From: Paraglaciecola marina
GTDB lineage: Bacteria; Pseudomonadota; Gammaproteobacteria; Enterobacterales; Alteromonadaceae
Direction: 5' to 3'
Length of the DNA stretch: 64,000 nucleotides
Assembly: GCF_004360155.1 (NCBI RefSeq)
Contig: NZ_ML178721.1
Location: 1 to 64,000 of the forward strand
Shown here in pieces: positions 17,255 through 26,388 of the stretch; the first letter of the stretch is position 1; the number at the start of each line of letters is the position of its first letter. The translations under genes were made by a program, and so were the position numbers. The notes below the pieces were generated by a model. That model was not told the origin of the DNA and made no database searches. It saw only the letters and a list, made by a program, of their open reading frames with translations.

Positions 17255-20200
17255 TTATGGGTATTGTCCTTCTTCTATTAGCAACAAGCTATTTGCACCT
17301 ATGCCAAACAATTTATCCACTGTTCCACTAGGCCATTTAACTGTTATTTGCTCAGCAGATGTGAGATCTCCTAAACCAAATGTTGCTTCTAGTTCCTCTG
17401 CAGAGGCAAAGCTTAAACCGGCTCTAAGGTAACGAACCATAGTTTTGCCGTCGGCCACTACCTCAACTCTAGCGCCTACACCATAACTATTGCTGGTAGT
17501 ACCTTGTAATTGAACTTTAATGAAGTTACCTACAGGTCCGTCATTACGGAATACTTGTACGCCAGTATCTTCATGGGCTATAAACCAGTCCATGTCACCG
17601 TCTTCATCAAAGTCAAACCAAATTGTACCTTTTGATTTGCCATCACTAGCCACTCCTGCCGCCTCTGTAACTTCGATAAACTCTAGCTCCCCAGTACCAT
17701 CAGAAATATTTTGATAGAGTACATTTGCTTGGCTAGGAGATGTCGCAAAGCCACCTGCCACTATACTTAAGTCTTCGTCTCCATCGTTATCAAAGTCAAC
17801 AAAGCTCGCACCCCACTCGGTAACATCTCGATTTAGAATACCGGCTGCTTGGCCTATACGACTAAAGGTACCGTCACAGTTGTTTGCATGAAGGTATGAC
17901 TCTGCGGCATCGCTTGTCATTTGACTATTGGCGTTATTGGTAACTAACACATCAAGACATCCGTCTCCATTTGGATCTCCCACCGCTATACCCATACCAT
18001 GCTGGGCGGTATCATCTAAGCCAGCCGCAGCTGTGGCATCTTCCATATTGCCAGCTCCTAGGTTTCGGTAAAACTCATCTGGACTAAAGTCTACAACTAC
18101 CCAAAGGTCTTGAGTTAGATTCTCATCAAAATCAACCCATGCAGCCGAGAATGTAGGTCTAGACGGAGCGCCATGTATACCAAGAGATGGAGCAACATCA
18201 ACGAAGTTACCATTACCGTCATTTTGGTACAGAATAGACAAAGGATCTGTGCCGTAACGTACTGATACAAACAAGTCTAAGTCGTTATCACCGTCATAAT
18301 CATTCCAAGTCGCGCCTGTGGCTCCAGTAGCTGTATTTACGCCGGCGATAGCACCCACTTCTTCGAATGTGCCATCTCCGAGGTTGTGATACAACTCACC
18401 TCCTGCGGTTAATTGATTGTCATTGGCAATATATAAATCCAGTAGTCCATCATTATCATAATCACCCCAAACCACTGCACTATTCCTAGTTTTACCACTC
18501 ACACCAACGCCTGCGGCGATACTGACATCGCTGAATGTACCATCACAGTTATTTTTGAGCAGTTTAGCCGCTTGGTTTCGAGTACTGACAGCTAAATCAA
18601 CACAGCCGTCATTGTCGTAATCTCCAGCGGCTAACCCAACTGCATCTGGAATCACATTAAGACCGGTTGCGTCGGTAACATCAGTAAACTCTGGTGTTAA
18701 GTTAACGCCCACATGTACTATGATAGTTTGACGCCCTGGCACACCGGCGCTATCTAATACTTCCGCTGTAACAATATGAGAGCCAGTAGATAAAGAATCT
18801 GTATTCACAGTACTACCATTACCTATTATGCCATCAATACTTGAGCGCCAAGTAATTCCGCTAGATAAATCACCGTCTTGAATGTCGCTGGCTAAAGCAT
18901 CAAACAAAATTGATTGGCCATCTTCAGTTCTTAATTCATCTACAGGAGAGCTTATGACAACTGATGGTGCTGTGTTGCCACTAGGATCCGAGAATAACAC
19001 TACCAGTTGTGGGTGATTATCGGCATTCGCATCTTCACCTGAATAGAATGCTAAAGAGTCTTCAACATTGTCATCATTATCATCTAAGCTACAGGCTACC
19101 CTCATTTGTACATTTTCAGCCGATTCGATGGCAGCTAAACTCTCTTCACTAAGGCTTGTGCTTGACCAGTTTTCAGGGTCGAGAGTGGCATCAAATGTAG
19201 CTGCATTTTCTACTGTTGCAGTGGCTTGAAAATCACTGGATTCAAGGGCTAAATTACCGCTAAAACCAGAGGTATGTATATCTATCAAACATGGACCTAA
19301 GACTTGAGTAGGATCCACACCTGAAACACCACCTTGTTTTAAATTCAATGTAGCCGCACTTAACACACTGCCATCTGGTATATCTAATGCAAATGAAGTG
19401 AATAACTTGATTTGACTATCATTTCTAAAGTCACCAAATCGTAACGCCCCACCTCCTGCAAAAGTAGATAACACAGACCCGCCTTGGTTAGTATTTTCGT
19501 TAGACTCTATTACAAATCCATCAAACTCGGCTGTTGAGGTAAAGGTTGCCTCACTAGGTGTTAATTGGCCGTAAATAGTTACAAAAGTAGATGCCGAAGT
19601 TTCATTACTTTCACTGTCTGTTATTGAAGCTGATATAGTATGTTCACCTGGTGATAGTGTTGAAACTACTAAAGTATCGCCAGAGCCGATCTCACCATCA
19701 ACGTCAGAGCTCCACACTACCGCAGTAGAAATATCACCATCTTCAAAATCATCAGCTTGAGCTGATAAGAACAAATCGACACCTTGGTCAACACGTGTGT
19801 CGTAGCTAGGCGCTAAAATAGTTAAAGTAGGAGCTTGGCTGCCTATAGATATTTCAAAATAAATGACTTTTATTTGACCATCGCTGTCTGTGACTGTGGC
19901 AGATATAACGTGTACACCGTCTGAAAGACTGTCAGTGGATATTGAGCTGCCTGTCCCTAGCTCACCATCTACTGAAGATGCCCATACAATCATTTCTGAA
20001 ATATCAAGGCCATCAGAATCAAAAGCAGTAGCAGATAACTCAACTAATTCTCCTGGTTCGAATACCTCACCATCTACAGATGTAACCATAGTTACAGTAG
20101 GTAAAATACCTAGTTCACCAGAGAATATCGATACAGCATGGTTGAATGCATCTGGACCTATTTCGGCTCCCATGAAACGCCCCGGAATATCATCTGCTGT

Positions 20201-22642
20201 TGGATGAATACCGCCGTATATTCTGGATAAACTGGTTTCATCGGAAGCGTCAGCATAGGTTGCCCATTGCAAAACGATATCAACACTAGGGCCATCCTCA
20301 AATACTAAAAACTCATCTTTCGGTGCTTCAAACGTTCCCATACCGCCAGGAAAAAATTCGTCACCAGTGATTAAAGTCATGACTTCTGCAGCTGCTCGGC
20401 TGAAAGTACTATGACCAGACACGTATCCAGCAAAAGGAGGAGTTACAAAAGTTGGTCGCTGATATGGCCACCAATTTTCACATAATATCCAACCTACGCC
20501 GGCAGTATCGTTTTCTGTATCTAAGATATAGTCTGGACCCCGCCAAGCCATAACAGCGATTTTTCCAATATTTTCGCCATTATCACCTGCCAAATGCTCA
20601 TGAATACCTCCAGGTGCGGCAGTTGTACTTGTTACTAATTCATATTTTCCTGATTCAAGAGCTAGGCCGTTTGCATTATAGTTAGAACCACTCGGATCTG
20701 ACGATTGCCCCAGATCACACATGTGGCGTATAGCTGATACTGGTCTGATGTAATCGTACCAGCCTTTAACTCCCCAAGCTGAGATTGCAGCATCATGCAT
20801 TGCTCCGCCTAATACTAAATAGGCTTTTACATCAAACTCTAATGGGTCGAGTAACTCACCTACACCATTAAATCGAGTTTCAAAAAGATCATGGTCCATT
20901 ACATAGTTTGCTATGCCAAACCAATGGCCTGGAGGAGTTTCTGAATCTGGACCGTCAGCCCAAAATTCTGCTAAAACTCGATAATAATCTCCAGCTGGAA
21001 CAATTTCTTGCTCATAGGGCAAACCTGTTGCTGGATTCAAATCGTGGCCATTACCAGCGTTTGTACCAATTGGATTATTACCATTAGATGCAGGACTTAT
21101 ATCAATCATTACGCCATCGGCTGGGTCAAGGAATCCACTCCATTCAACGACTTGCTGAAATCCTTCTCTATAATCATCTGTTCCTAATGCTGGTGGGGCC
21201 CCTGGATCGTGGTAAACCCAATAATCAAAACCGTCACGGTTATAGATGGTAAGGTCTTCTTCTGTTAAGGCAAAAGGAGTGACTTGGCCCCATTCTGGGC
21301 TTAGGAACTCTGATGCGCCACCGGGTATTGGGTTGCCACTCTGATCAATAAAAAATTCCAGTGACAATGGCTGCCACCTATTTGGATCGATTAAGTCTGG
21401 GTTGCCTGGCAGATCAGGTAATAAAGGAGGATTTACCGCTTCATAATAGAGATTACTAAAACTTCCTAGTTCATTGGAACCATCTGTTAAACCAAATTCT
21501 AAAACAGTAAACGCTATTCGGTTACCTAGTGCAGCAGGAGAGTCTCCTTCGGTGGATGTAAATTCTTTATCAAAACCAAGTTCATCCATCTTTTCATCAA
21601 AGTCAGCTAAGCTGGTTTCAGCACCTGGAGATGTTGAAAAGCGCCAACTTAATATACGATAGGCTGCGTAACTAATAGCTTCAAAGCGTGCAGCAGACAC
21701 ATCTTCTACAGGCTCCATTTTTTCATGGTGTAATACCTGCCCTGCTTCAGGGTCATAGGCCGCCCATGCATCATACATGGCCGCTGAAGTGTGAAAAAGG
21801 TTACGAGCATGAACGGTTGGGCGAGCGAAATCATGGCGAATTGCTTCCAATAGCTCCTCGTTCCATTGCCTAGCAGCTGAATGCTCGGCTGGTGTGTTTA
21901 CTTCTGAATAATTTATGACTAATTCGGGACTAAATTGAGCTAGTTCACCAGAGCTAAAAGTTGCGGTGTCTTGGCTGGAGTCGCCATTATCGTCTACGAC
22001 ACAGTAAGCTCTAATCTGGGTTATACCCGCAGTATCTATAGCGTTTAAACCGTTAGAATTTAATTGTGCTTCTGACCATTCTCCAGGGGTTATGACATTC
22101 GTTAAGGTTCCTGCAGACATAGCCGTAGCTGTGGCATTAAAGTCTGAGGATTCTAAAGCCGAATTACCACTAAATGCTCCACTATTGACATCAATTAAAC
22201 ATGGTCCCAATGTCTCAAATACGTTTTGCCCAATGGCTCTTCCAAACCTTAGTCGCAAAGTCGCAGAGTCAATTGTTGAGTCTTGAGGAATAGAAGATGT
22301 GTCAAAAGATACAATCGTTTTTACTTGTCTATTATCTGGAAAGTCTCCAATAACTAGAGCTGAAGTTCCAGTTTGATTGGATTTGTTAAACCCGCCATTA
22401 CCATTTAAAGCTGGACTTTCAGCTACAATCCCATCCATAGATGCGATTGATGGAAGAACAACTTCTATTGATTGAGCGTGTGAGATTGTACTAAAGCTGA
22501 AAAATATTGAACTAAATACTGCAAGAACAGAATGTTTATTTTTTATAACTGTTTTATGTAAGTTCTTTCGCTTGCTAATAATCGGTATAGTGCGCAATGC
22601 GCTACCCCGAATACTAGTCTTTACTCCATTAAATACCTTCAT
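17255..22642 (-). CDS. Giant secreted vanadium haloperoxidase-type/FG-GAP/ASPIC modular protein
   Basis: About 1,800 residues; residue numbers here count from an upstream TTG at 22699. A long-n-region signal peptide ends at SHAQ (about 76). A DNRLRE-like module spans about 78-265. A vanadium-dependent haloperoxidase/PAP2 domain follows (about 270-860) with the vanadate-binding set: K-x6-RP (KGWYDYIRP, ~643), SGHSTFSRA (~760) and R-x5-H (RIYGGIH, ~825). Then come two Ig-like repeats (~865-1045), a second DNRLRE-like module (~1046-1236), a third Ig-like repeat (~1243-1332), about seven FG-GAP/VCBS-type repeats with DxDxDG loops (for example DYDNDGLLD, ~1336-1700), and an ASPIC/UnbV C-terminus (VKWPSGTVDKL). 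The start ATG at 22642 has AAGGT upstream; that AAGGT belongs to a 15-nt tandem duplication that also creates an earlier in-frame ATG at 22657. Probably exported and surface-associated; halide oxidation or phosphatase activity is inferred from motifs only. Confidence 0.85.
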   Translation of the reverse strand: MKVFNGVKTSIRGSALRTIPIISKRKNLHKTVIKNKHSVLAVFSSIFFSFSTISHAQSIEVVLPSIASMDGIVAESPALNGNGGFNKSNQTGTSALVIGDFPDNRQVKTIVSFDTSSIPQDSTIDSATLRLRFGRAIGQNVFETLGPCLIDVNSGAFSGNSALESSDFNATATAMSAGTLTNVITPGEWSEAQLNSNGLNAIDTAGITQIRAYCVVDDNGDSSQDTATFSSGELAQFSPELVINYSEVNTPAEHSAARQWNEELLEAIRHDFARPTVHARNLFHTSAAMYDAWAAYDPEAGQVLHHEKMEPVEDVSAARFEAISYAAYRILSWRFSTSPGAETSLADFDEKMDELGFDKEFTSTEGDSPAALGNRIAFTVLEFGLTDGSNELGSFSNLYYEAVNPPLLPDLPGNPDLIDPNRWQPLSLEFFIDQSGNPIPGGASEFLSPEWGQVTPFALTEEDLTIYNRDGFDYWVYHDPGAPPALGTDDYREGFQQVVEWSGFLDPADGVMIDISPASNGNNPIGTNAGNGHDLNPATGLPYEQEIVPAGDYYRVLAEFWADGPDSETPPGHWFGIANYVMDHDLFETRFNGVGELLDPLEFDVKAYLVLGGAMHDAAISAWGVKGWYDYIRPVSAIRHMCDLGQSSDPSGSNYNANGLALESGKYELVTSTTAAPGGIHEHLAGDNGENIGKIAVMAWRGPDYILDTENDTAGVGWILCENWWPYQRPTFVTPPFAGYVSGHSTFSRAAAEVMTLITGDEFFPGGMGTFEAPKDEFLVFEDGPSVDIVLQWATYADASDETSLSRIYGGIHPTADDIPGRFMGAEIGPDAFNHAVSIFSGELGILPTVTMVTSVDGEVFEPGELVELSATAFDSDGLDISEMIVWASSVDGELGTGSSISTDSLSDGVHVISATVTDSDGQIKVIYFEISIGSQAPTLTILAPSYDTRVDQGVDLFLSAQADDFEDGDISTAVVWSSDVDGEIGSGDTLVVSTLSPGEHTISASITDSESNETSASTFVTIYGQLTPSEATFTSTAEFDGFVIESNENTNQGGSVLSTFAGGGALRFGDFRNDSQIKLFTSFALDIPDGSVLSAATLNLKQGGVSGVDPTQVLGPCLIDIHTSGFSGNLALESSDFQATATVENAATFDATLDPENWSSTSLSEESLAAIESAENVQMRVACSLDDNDDNVEDSLAFYSGEDANADNHPQLVVLFSDPSGNTAPSVVISSPVDELRTEDGQSILFDALASDIQDGDLSSGITWRSSIDGIIGNGSTVNTDSLSTGSHIVTAEVLDSAGVPGRQTIIVHVGVNLTPEFTDVTDATGLNVIPDAVGLAAGDYDNDGCVDLAVSTRNQAAKLLKNNCDGTFSDVSIAAGVGVSGKTRNSAVVWGDYDNDGLLDLYIANDNQLTAGGELYHNLGDGTFEEVGAIAGVNTATGATGATWNDYDGDNDLDLFVSVRYGTDPLSILYQNDGNGNFVDVAPSLGIHGAPSRPTFSAAWVDFDENLTQDLWVVVDFSPDEFYRNLGAGNMEDATAAAGLDDTAQHGMGIAVGDPNGDGCLDVLVTNNANSQMTSDAAESYLHANNCDGTFSRIGQAAGILNRDVTEWGASFVDFDNDGDEDLSIVAGGFATSPSQANVLYQNISDGTGELEFIEVTEAAGVASDGKSKGTIWFDFDEDGDMDWFIAHEDTGVQVFRNDGPVGNFIKVQLQGTTSNSYGVGARVEVVADGKTMVRYLRAGLSFASAEELEATFGLGDLTSAEQITVKWPSGTVDKLFGIGANSLLLIEEGQYP

Positions 22643-23010
22643 GTTGAATACCTTCATTTTAGGATAGCTTAATAACAAAACGTCTATTTTGTTTAACACA
22701 CAAATTTTTTAATTTGTACTGCTTATTTTTTACTCACCCAACATAAATAGTCAATAGCTTTACTTAGATTTTACACAGAATGCACATGTTGGTTGTTTTT
22801 ATTACCTGAATCTAAAATATCTACAGTGATTTGTGGATAGTATTTCTGTGAATAATAATTAATTGACGAGCAAATGAAGAGAATTCAAATGGTTTCGATG
22901 TGTGAAGTTGCAGTTTTTAAATTTGTAGGGCGAAATAAATGTGTTATGAAACGAATTAAATAGGAAAGGGATGTTAAATATTCAAGGAAATTTCTGAACT
23001 ACGTAAGAAA
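22643..23010. other. Gene-free spacer
   Basis: 368 bp between the giant gene and the tRNA. AT-rich; presumably holds the promoter of the giant gene. I see no open frame with a ribosome-binding site and no strong hairpin. Confidence 0.5.
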
Positions 23011-23087
23011 TGGTGGCCCTTCCCTGACTCGAACAGGGGACCTGACGATTATGAGTCGTATGCTCTAACCAACTGAGCTAAAGGGCC
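23011..23087 (-). tRNA. tRNA-Ile with CAU anticodon (lysidine-type), not Met
   Basis: A complete 77-nt cloverleaf with encoded CCA on the minus strand. The acceptor arms GGCCCTT / AAGGGCC pair fully, the D-arm is AGCTCAGTTGGTTAGAGC, the T-arm contains GTTCGAGTC, and the anticodon is CAT. The acceptor stem and the anticodon arm CGACTCATAATCG match the E. coli ileX/ileY type tRNA-Ile2, whose C34 is changed to lysidine by TilS to read AUA. Elongator tRNA-Met has a different acceptor stem in E. coli. Confidence 0.8.
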
Positions 23088-23472
23088 ACATCTAAGATAT
23101 TGATTTTGAAAACCAAGGGCTAATCAAAATCGAGGCGCAGTATAAGCAGTTTTTTAGGGATTGTCATCTTACTTGTTATATAAAAGAGTTTGGTTGCTGG
23201 ATTTTTCATCAGCTTGGCCTAATGAAGCTATTTTTACTGTTTCAGATTTGCTTAAATCGAGAATTTATCCAATATTTATTTAGATTACGTTTTTTTGAGT
23301 ATTTAAACTGTATTAAACTTTAGTATTAAAACATTAGTTTAATGAGCAAACCTAAATAATAAAACAGCTGCCGTAAAATTTTGTTCCCCTTTAACTAACA
23401 GGTGCAAGGCCAAATAAACTTTGGTATCTTCTTTATACTAAATGCACTTCACGCATTGAATTGGAGATTAAA
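23088..23472. other. Gene-free spacer
   Basis: 385 bp of AT-rich DNA between the tRNA and the next plus-strand gene. It holds the tRNA promoter (minus strand) and the promoter of the 109-residue gene. Nothing else stands out. Confidence 0.45.
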
Positions 23473-23802
23473 GTGACAGAAAAACCCTATTTAGTAAGTG
23501 GTCGCAATACCATTATTCATAAAGTAAGAAAGTTAGATTTGCTGATTGTAAATGGTGACGATCATCCACCAGTATTGGTGAGCCATAAAGGCATTAAAGA
23601 ATATACCGGAGAAATCCCTGAAAACAAACGGGATGCAAAAGCTTTAGATCTAGAAAAAGTTGATATCAGTAGTATTGACGTTTTTGGTGAAGAAAAGATT
23701 TTGGTATTCATCCAAACTATTAACGGTAAAGAGTATAAAGTTGATTATAGTAAATATGGCACTCCCTTATTTATAAAGATTCATCAAGAGAATGCATTTT
23801 AA
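23473..23802 (+). CDS. Hypothetical protein, 109 residues
   Basis: I do not recognise this small protein. It is predicted to be cytosolic, rich in charged residues and beta-strand-like stretches (LDLLIVNGDDHPPVLVSHKG, then ILVFIQTINGKEYKVDYSKYG), with no cysteines or membrane segments. The longest frame starts with TTG at 23461, but GGAGA at 23463-23467 is correctly spaced for the GTG at 23473. It stands alone, followed closely by its own terminator, so it is likely a real expressed gene. Confidence 0.65.
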   Translation: MTEKPYLVSGRNTIIHKVRKLDLLIVNGDDHPPVLVSHKGIKEYTGEIPENKRDAKALDLEKVDISSIDVFGEEKILVFIQTINGKEYKVDYSKYGTPLFIKIHQENAF

Positions 23803-23822
23803 ATCAACCTCTAAACCCAATT

Positions 23823-23845
23823 AAAGCCCTGTTTACAGGGCTTTT
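23823..23845 (+). terminator. Rho-independent terminator
   Basis: Stem AAAGCCCTG / CAGGGCTTT with a 4-nt loop and a short T-run, 20 bp after the stop codon of the 109-residue gene. Confidence 0.88.
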
Positions 23846-24026
23846 AGTTTAATTAAATACCTGAATACATTCGGTGATAAAGCCTCTCGTTAGAGAGTTA
23901 ACAATTCACGCGTGCAAATGTTGCAGTTGATTGCTAGCTAGTAACTAAATGTTTCTCGATAACTTTTTAGTGAAGTTTATCTTATGTACAAGGTATTTCG
24001 TCACATTTTCGTTTTTTCGTAATATA

Positions 24027-24150
24027 ACGCTTCTACACTTGAAGTGTCGGAGTAGTGACCGATGAATACATGATTAATTAGGGGAACCTTTAACATGTAT
24101 TGTTCCTTGGATTGAAAAGGGCTGTTGCCGTATGGCTCAGCCCTTTTTTA
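24027..24150 (+). ncRNA. Candidate structured small RNA
   Basis: A strong terminator (stem AAAAGGGCTG / CAGCCCTTTT at 24115-24147, then Ts) lies in a gene-free stretch nearly 300 bp after the previous terminator, so something must be transcribed into it. Upstream are a TAATAT -10-like box (24020-24025), a hairpin ACACTT-G-AAGTGT at 24035-24047, and a second hairpin GGAAC...GTTCC at 24082-24105. No open frame with a ribosome-binding site fills the space. Three GGA triplets are present but too few to call it a CsrB-type RNA. Boundaries are approximate. Confidence 0.5.
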
Positions 24151-24261
24151 CATCGTCTATTTTACAACTTTCCTAGTTTAATTTAGTGCTGAATAATAGT
24201 TGAACTCAATAAAATATAAGCTGTCTTTATTTTGTACTTTATTAAAAATTAAGGAAAATTA

Positions 24262-25245
24262 GTGAATCAATTATCAGCAATTGTGTTGTGTCTATCTCTG
24301 AGTTTTTCAGCCGCAGGCTCAGCAAAGCAAGCGACTGCCGTTGAGCAAGCCACTGCAGTGTTAAAATCTGGAGATACAGAGTTAGCCATTGAGTTGCTTA
24401 AAAAACAAGAGAACGACCCTCAAGCTATGTTGCAACTAGCAAAAATTTATATTGCGTCTGACCTAGATGAAGCCGAAGACTGGATTGAGAAGGCAGCAGA
24501 AAAGCAAACTGATAACGCTGAAATTCATTATTGGCGTGGCAGAATTATGGGTAGCCAAGCACAAAATTCAGTTTTTTCTGCCTTAAGTTATGCAGGTAAA
24601 TCACTGGATAGTTTTACGCTTGCAGTTGAGTTGAAGCCTGATTCTGTGCTTTATAGAAACGCCCTAATGCAATTTCATCTTCAAGCGCCAGGGATCGCCG
24701 GTGGCGATGTCGAAATAGCAAAACAACAAGTTTTACGCATAACAGAGTTAGATGTTAAGGCTGGTTTAAAAGCAGAAATTGATTATGCATTTGCTGAAGA
24801 TGATGAGTTAGCTGCGCAACAGTTACTTAATGATGCGATGCTAGCCTATGAAGATATTCCTGATTTCTATTTTGATGCGGGAATGATCCAGCAACGTCAG
24901 GAAAACTATTCAAAAGCCTTTGAATATTTTACCCAAGCTATAAGTAAAAAAGCTGAAGATGAAAGGAGTGTGAAAGCAAAATACTCTGCATTTTACCAAC
25001 TTGGTAAAACATCTGTATTAAGTGAACAAAATATTGAGACAGGAATAAGTGCCCTTCAAGAATATGTTGCAAACTATCCAGATTTAGAAGGTTTAGCCCC
25101 TATACCCTGGGCTCAATTTCGTTTGGCTAACTTATTAGCCTTAAATGGTCAAAAGCCAGAAGCCAAAAACCTTTATCAAGAATTACTAGAGTCAAGTCTC
25201 CAAGATGTTGCTAAGGGAGCTAAAAAGGCCCTCAAAAAGATGTAA
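24262..25245 (+). CDS. Secreted TPR-repeat protein
   Basis: 327 residues with a signal peptide (MNQLSAIVLCLSLSFSAAGSAKQ) and tetratricopeptide-type helical repeats through the length: ATAVLKSGDTELAIELLKKQ, then AMLQLAKIYIASDLDEAEDWIEKA, then FYFDAGMIQQRQENYSKAFEYFTQAIS, then FRLANLLALNGQKPEAKNLYQELL. It is probably periplasmic and mediates protein contacts; no enzyme domain is visible. The GTG start at 24262 has AAGGA upstream. It has its own terminator and stands alone between the small RNA candidate and gshB. Confidence 0.78.
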   Translation: MNQLSAIVLCLSLSFSAAGSAKQATAVEQATAVLKSGDTELAIELLKKQENDPQAMLQLAKIYIASDLDEAEDWIEKAAEKQTDNAEIHYWRGRIMGSQAQNSVFSALSYAGKSLDSFTLAVELKPDSVLYRNALMQFHLQAPGIAGGDVEIAKQQVLRITELDVKAGLKAEIDYAFAEDDELAAQQLLNDAMLAYEDIPDFYFDAGMIQQRQENYSKAFEYFTQAISKKAEDERSVKAKYSAFYQLGKTSVLSEQNIETGISALQEYVANYPDLEGLAPIPWAQFRLANLLALNGQKPEAKNLYQELLESSLQDVAKGAKKALKKM

Positions 25246-25274
25246 GCATACTCCTGATTAAGCTATCACTTCTT

Positions 25275-25300
25275 ACCACGCTGGTCTTCAGCGTGGTTTT
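25275..25300 (+). terminator. Rho-independent terminator
   Basis: Stem ACCACGCTG / CAGCGTGGT with a 5-nt loop and a T-run, 30 bp after the TPR-protein stop codon. Confidence 0.88.
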
Positions 25301-25404
25301 ACTAAACAATCTTCCTTGAATTTTGCAATAATACCCTCAACATAAGGTTCATCTATTGTAAGGCGAATAATTACATTGCCTTTCTGCTTTCTTAAGGAAC
25401 GATA

Positions 25405-26373
25405 TTGACCATTAAACTCGGTATAGTGATGGATGCCATCACCTCAATTAACATCAAAAAAGATACTAGTTTCGCCATGTTATTGGATGCTCAAGAACGT
25501 GACTATGAGTTGTTCTACATGGAAATGGCTGACTTATATTTGCAAAATGGCAAACCCATGGCACGTATGCAAAGATTGTCTGTTCAAGAAGATGCCGATA
25601 ATTGGTTTGCTTTAGAGCAAGAACAGTATCTAGGGTTAGCTGAACTAGACGTGATTTTGATGCGTAAAGATCCCCCTGTAGATAACGAATTTATTTACGC
25701 TACACATATGTTTGAATTGGCTGAACAAAGTGGTACTTTGATTGTGAATAAAGCACAAAGTCTACGTGATTTTAACGAAAAGTTATTTACGTCTTGGTTC
25801 CCAGATTTAGTCGCCGATACTCTTGTTACTCGTGATTCAAAGTTAATTAGAGAGTTTCATAAAACTCATCAAGACATTATCTGCAAGCCCTTAGACGGCA
25901 TGGGTGGCACCTCGATTTTCAGAGTTAAAGAAGACGGTAATAATCTAGGCGTTATTATTGAAACTTTAACAGAACTGGGTTCTCGCTATGCTATGTTTCA
26001 AAAGTTCTTACCTGAAATTAAAGACGGCGATAAACGTATCTTAATTGTAGATGGGCAAGTGGTGCCTTATGCTTTGGCCCGTTTACCCACTAAAGGTGAA
26101 AACCGAGGTAATTTAGCTGCTGGTGGTACAGGTCGTCCGCAACCATTATCTGAATCAGATTTGAAAATTGCTGAAACTATTGCACCTCTATTGGTTGAAA
26201 AGGGACTCATTTTTGTAGGACTTGATGTTATCGGTGATAGAGTAACTGAAATTAATGTGACTAGCCCTACTTGTGTTCGAGAAATTGAAGCGGCCTATGA
26301 TGTCAATATCACTGGTATGTTGTTTGATGCTATAGAAAAACGTGTAGCGGCTATTCGTGGCAATACGGCCTAA
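25405..26373 (+). CDS. gshB: Glutathione synthetase
   Basis: ATP-grasp enzyme of 322 residues that joins glycine to gamma-glutamylcysteine, the last step of glutathione synthesis. The N-terminus (IKLGIVMDAITSINIKKDTSFAMLLDAQ) is closely like E. coli GshB, and the ATP-grasp core is visible (KPLDGMGGTSIFR near 155; GLDVIGDRVTEINVTSPT near 275). The start codon is TTG at 25405: AAGGAAC is just upstream and the first residues align with GshB. It heads the gshB-yqgE-ruvX operon, a conserved order in Gammaproteobacteria. Confidence 0.95.
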   Translation: MTIKLGIVMDAITSINIKKDTSFAMLLDAQERDYELFYMEMADLYLQNGKPMARMQRLSVQEDADNWFALEQEQYLGLAELDVILMRKDPPVDNEFIYATHMFELAEQSGTLIVNKAQSLRDFNEKLFTSWFPDLVADTLVTRDSKLIREFHKTHQDIICKPLDGMGGTSIFRVKEDGNNLGVIIETLTELGSRYAMFQKFLPEIKDGDKRILIVDGQVVPYALARLPTKGENRGNLAAGGTGRPQPLSESDLKIAETIAPLLVEKGLIFVGLDVIGDRVTEINVTSPTCVREIEAAYDVNITGMLFDAIEKRVAAIRGNTA

Positions 26374-26388
26374 GAGGTTTAAGACTTA

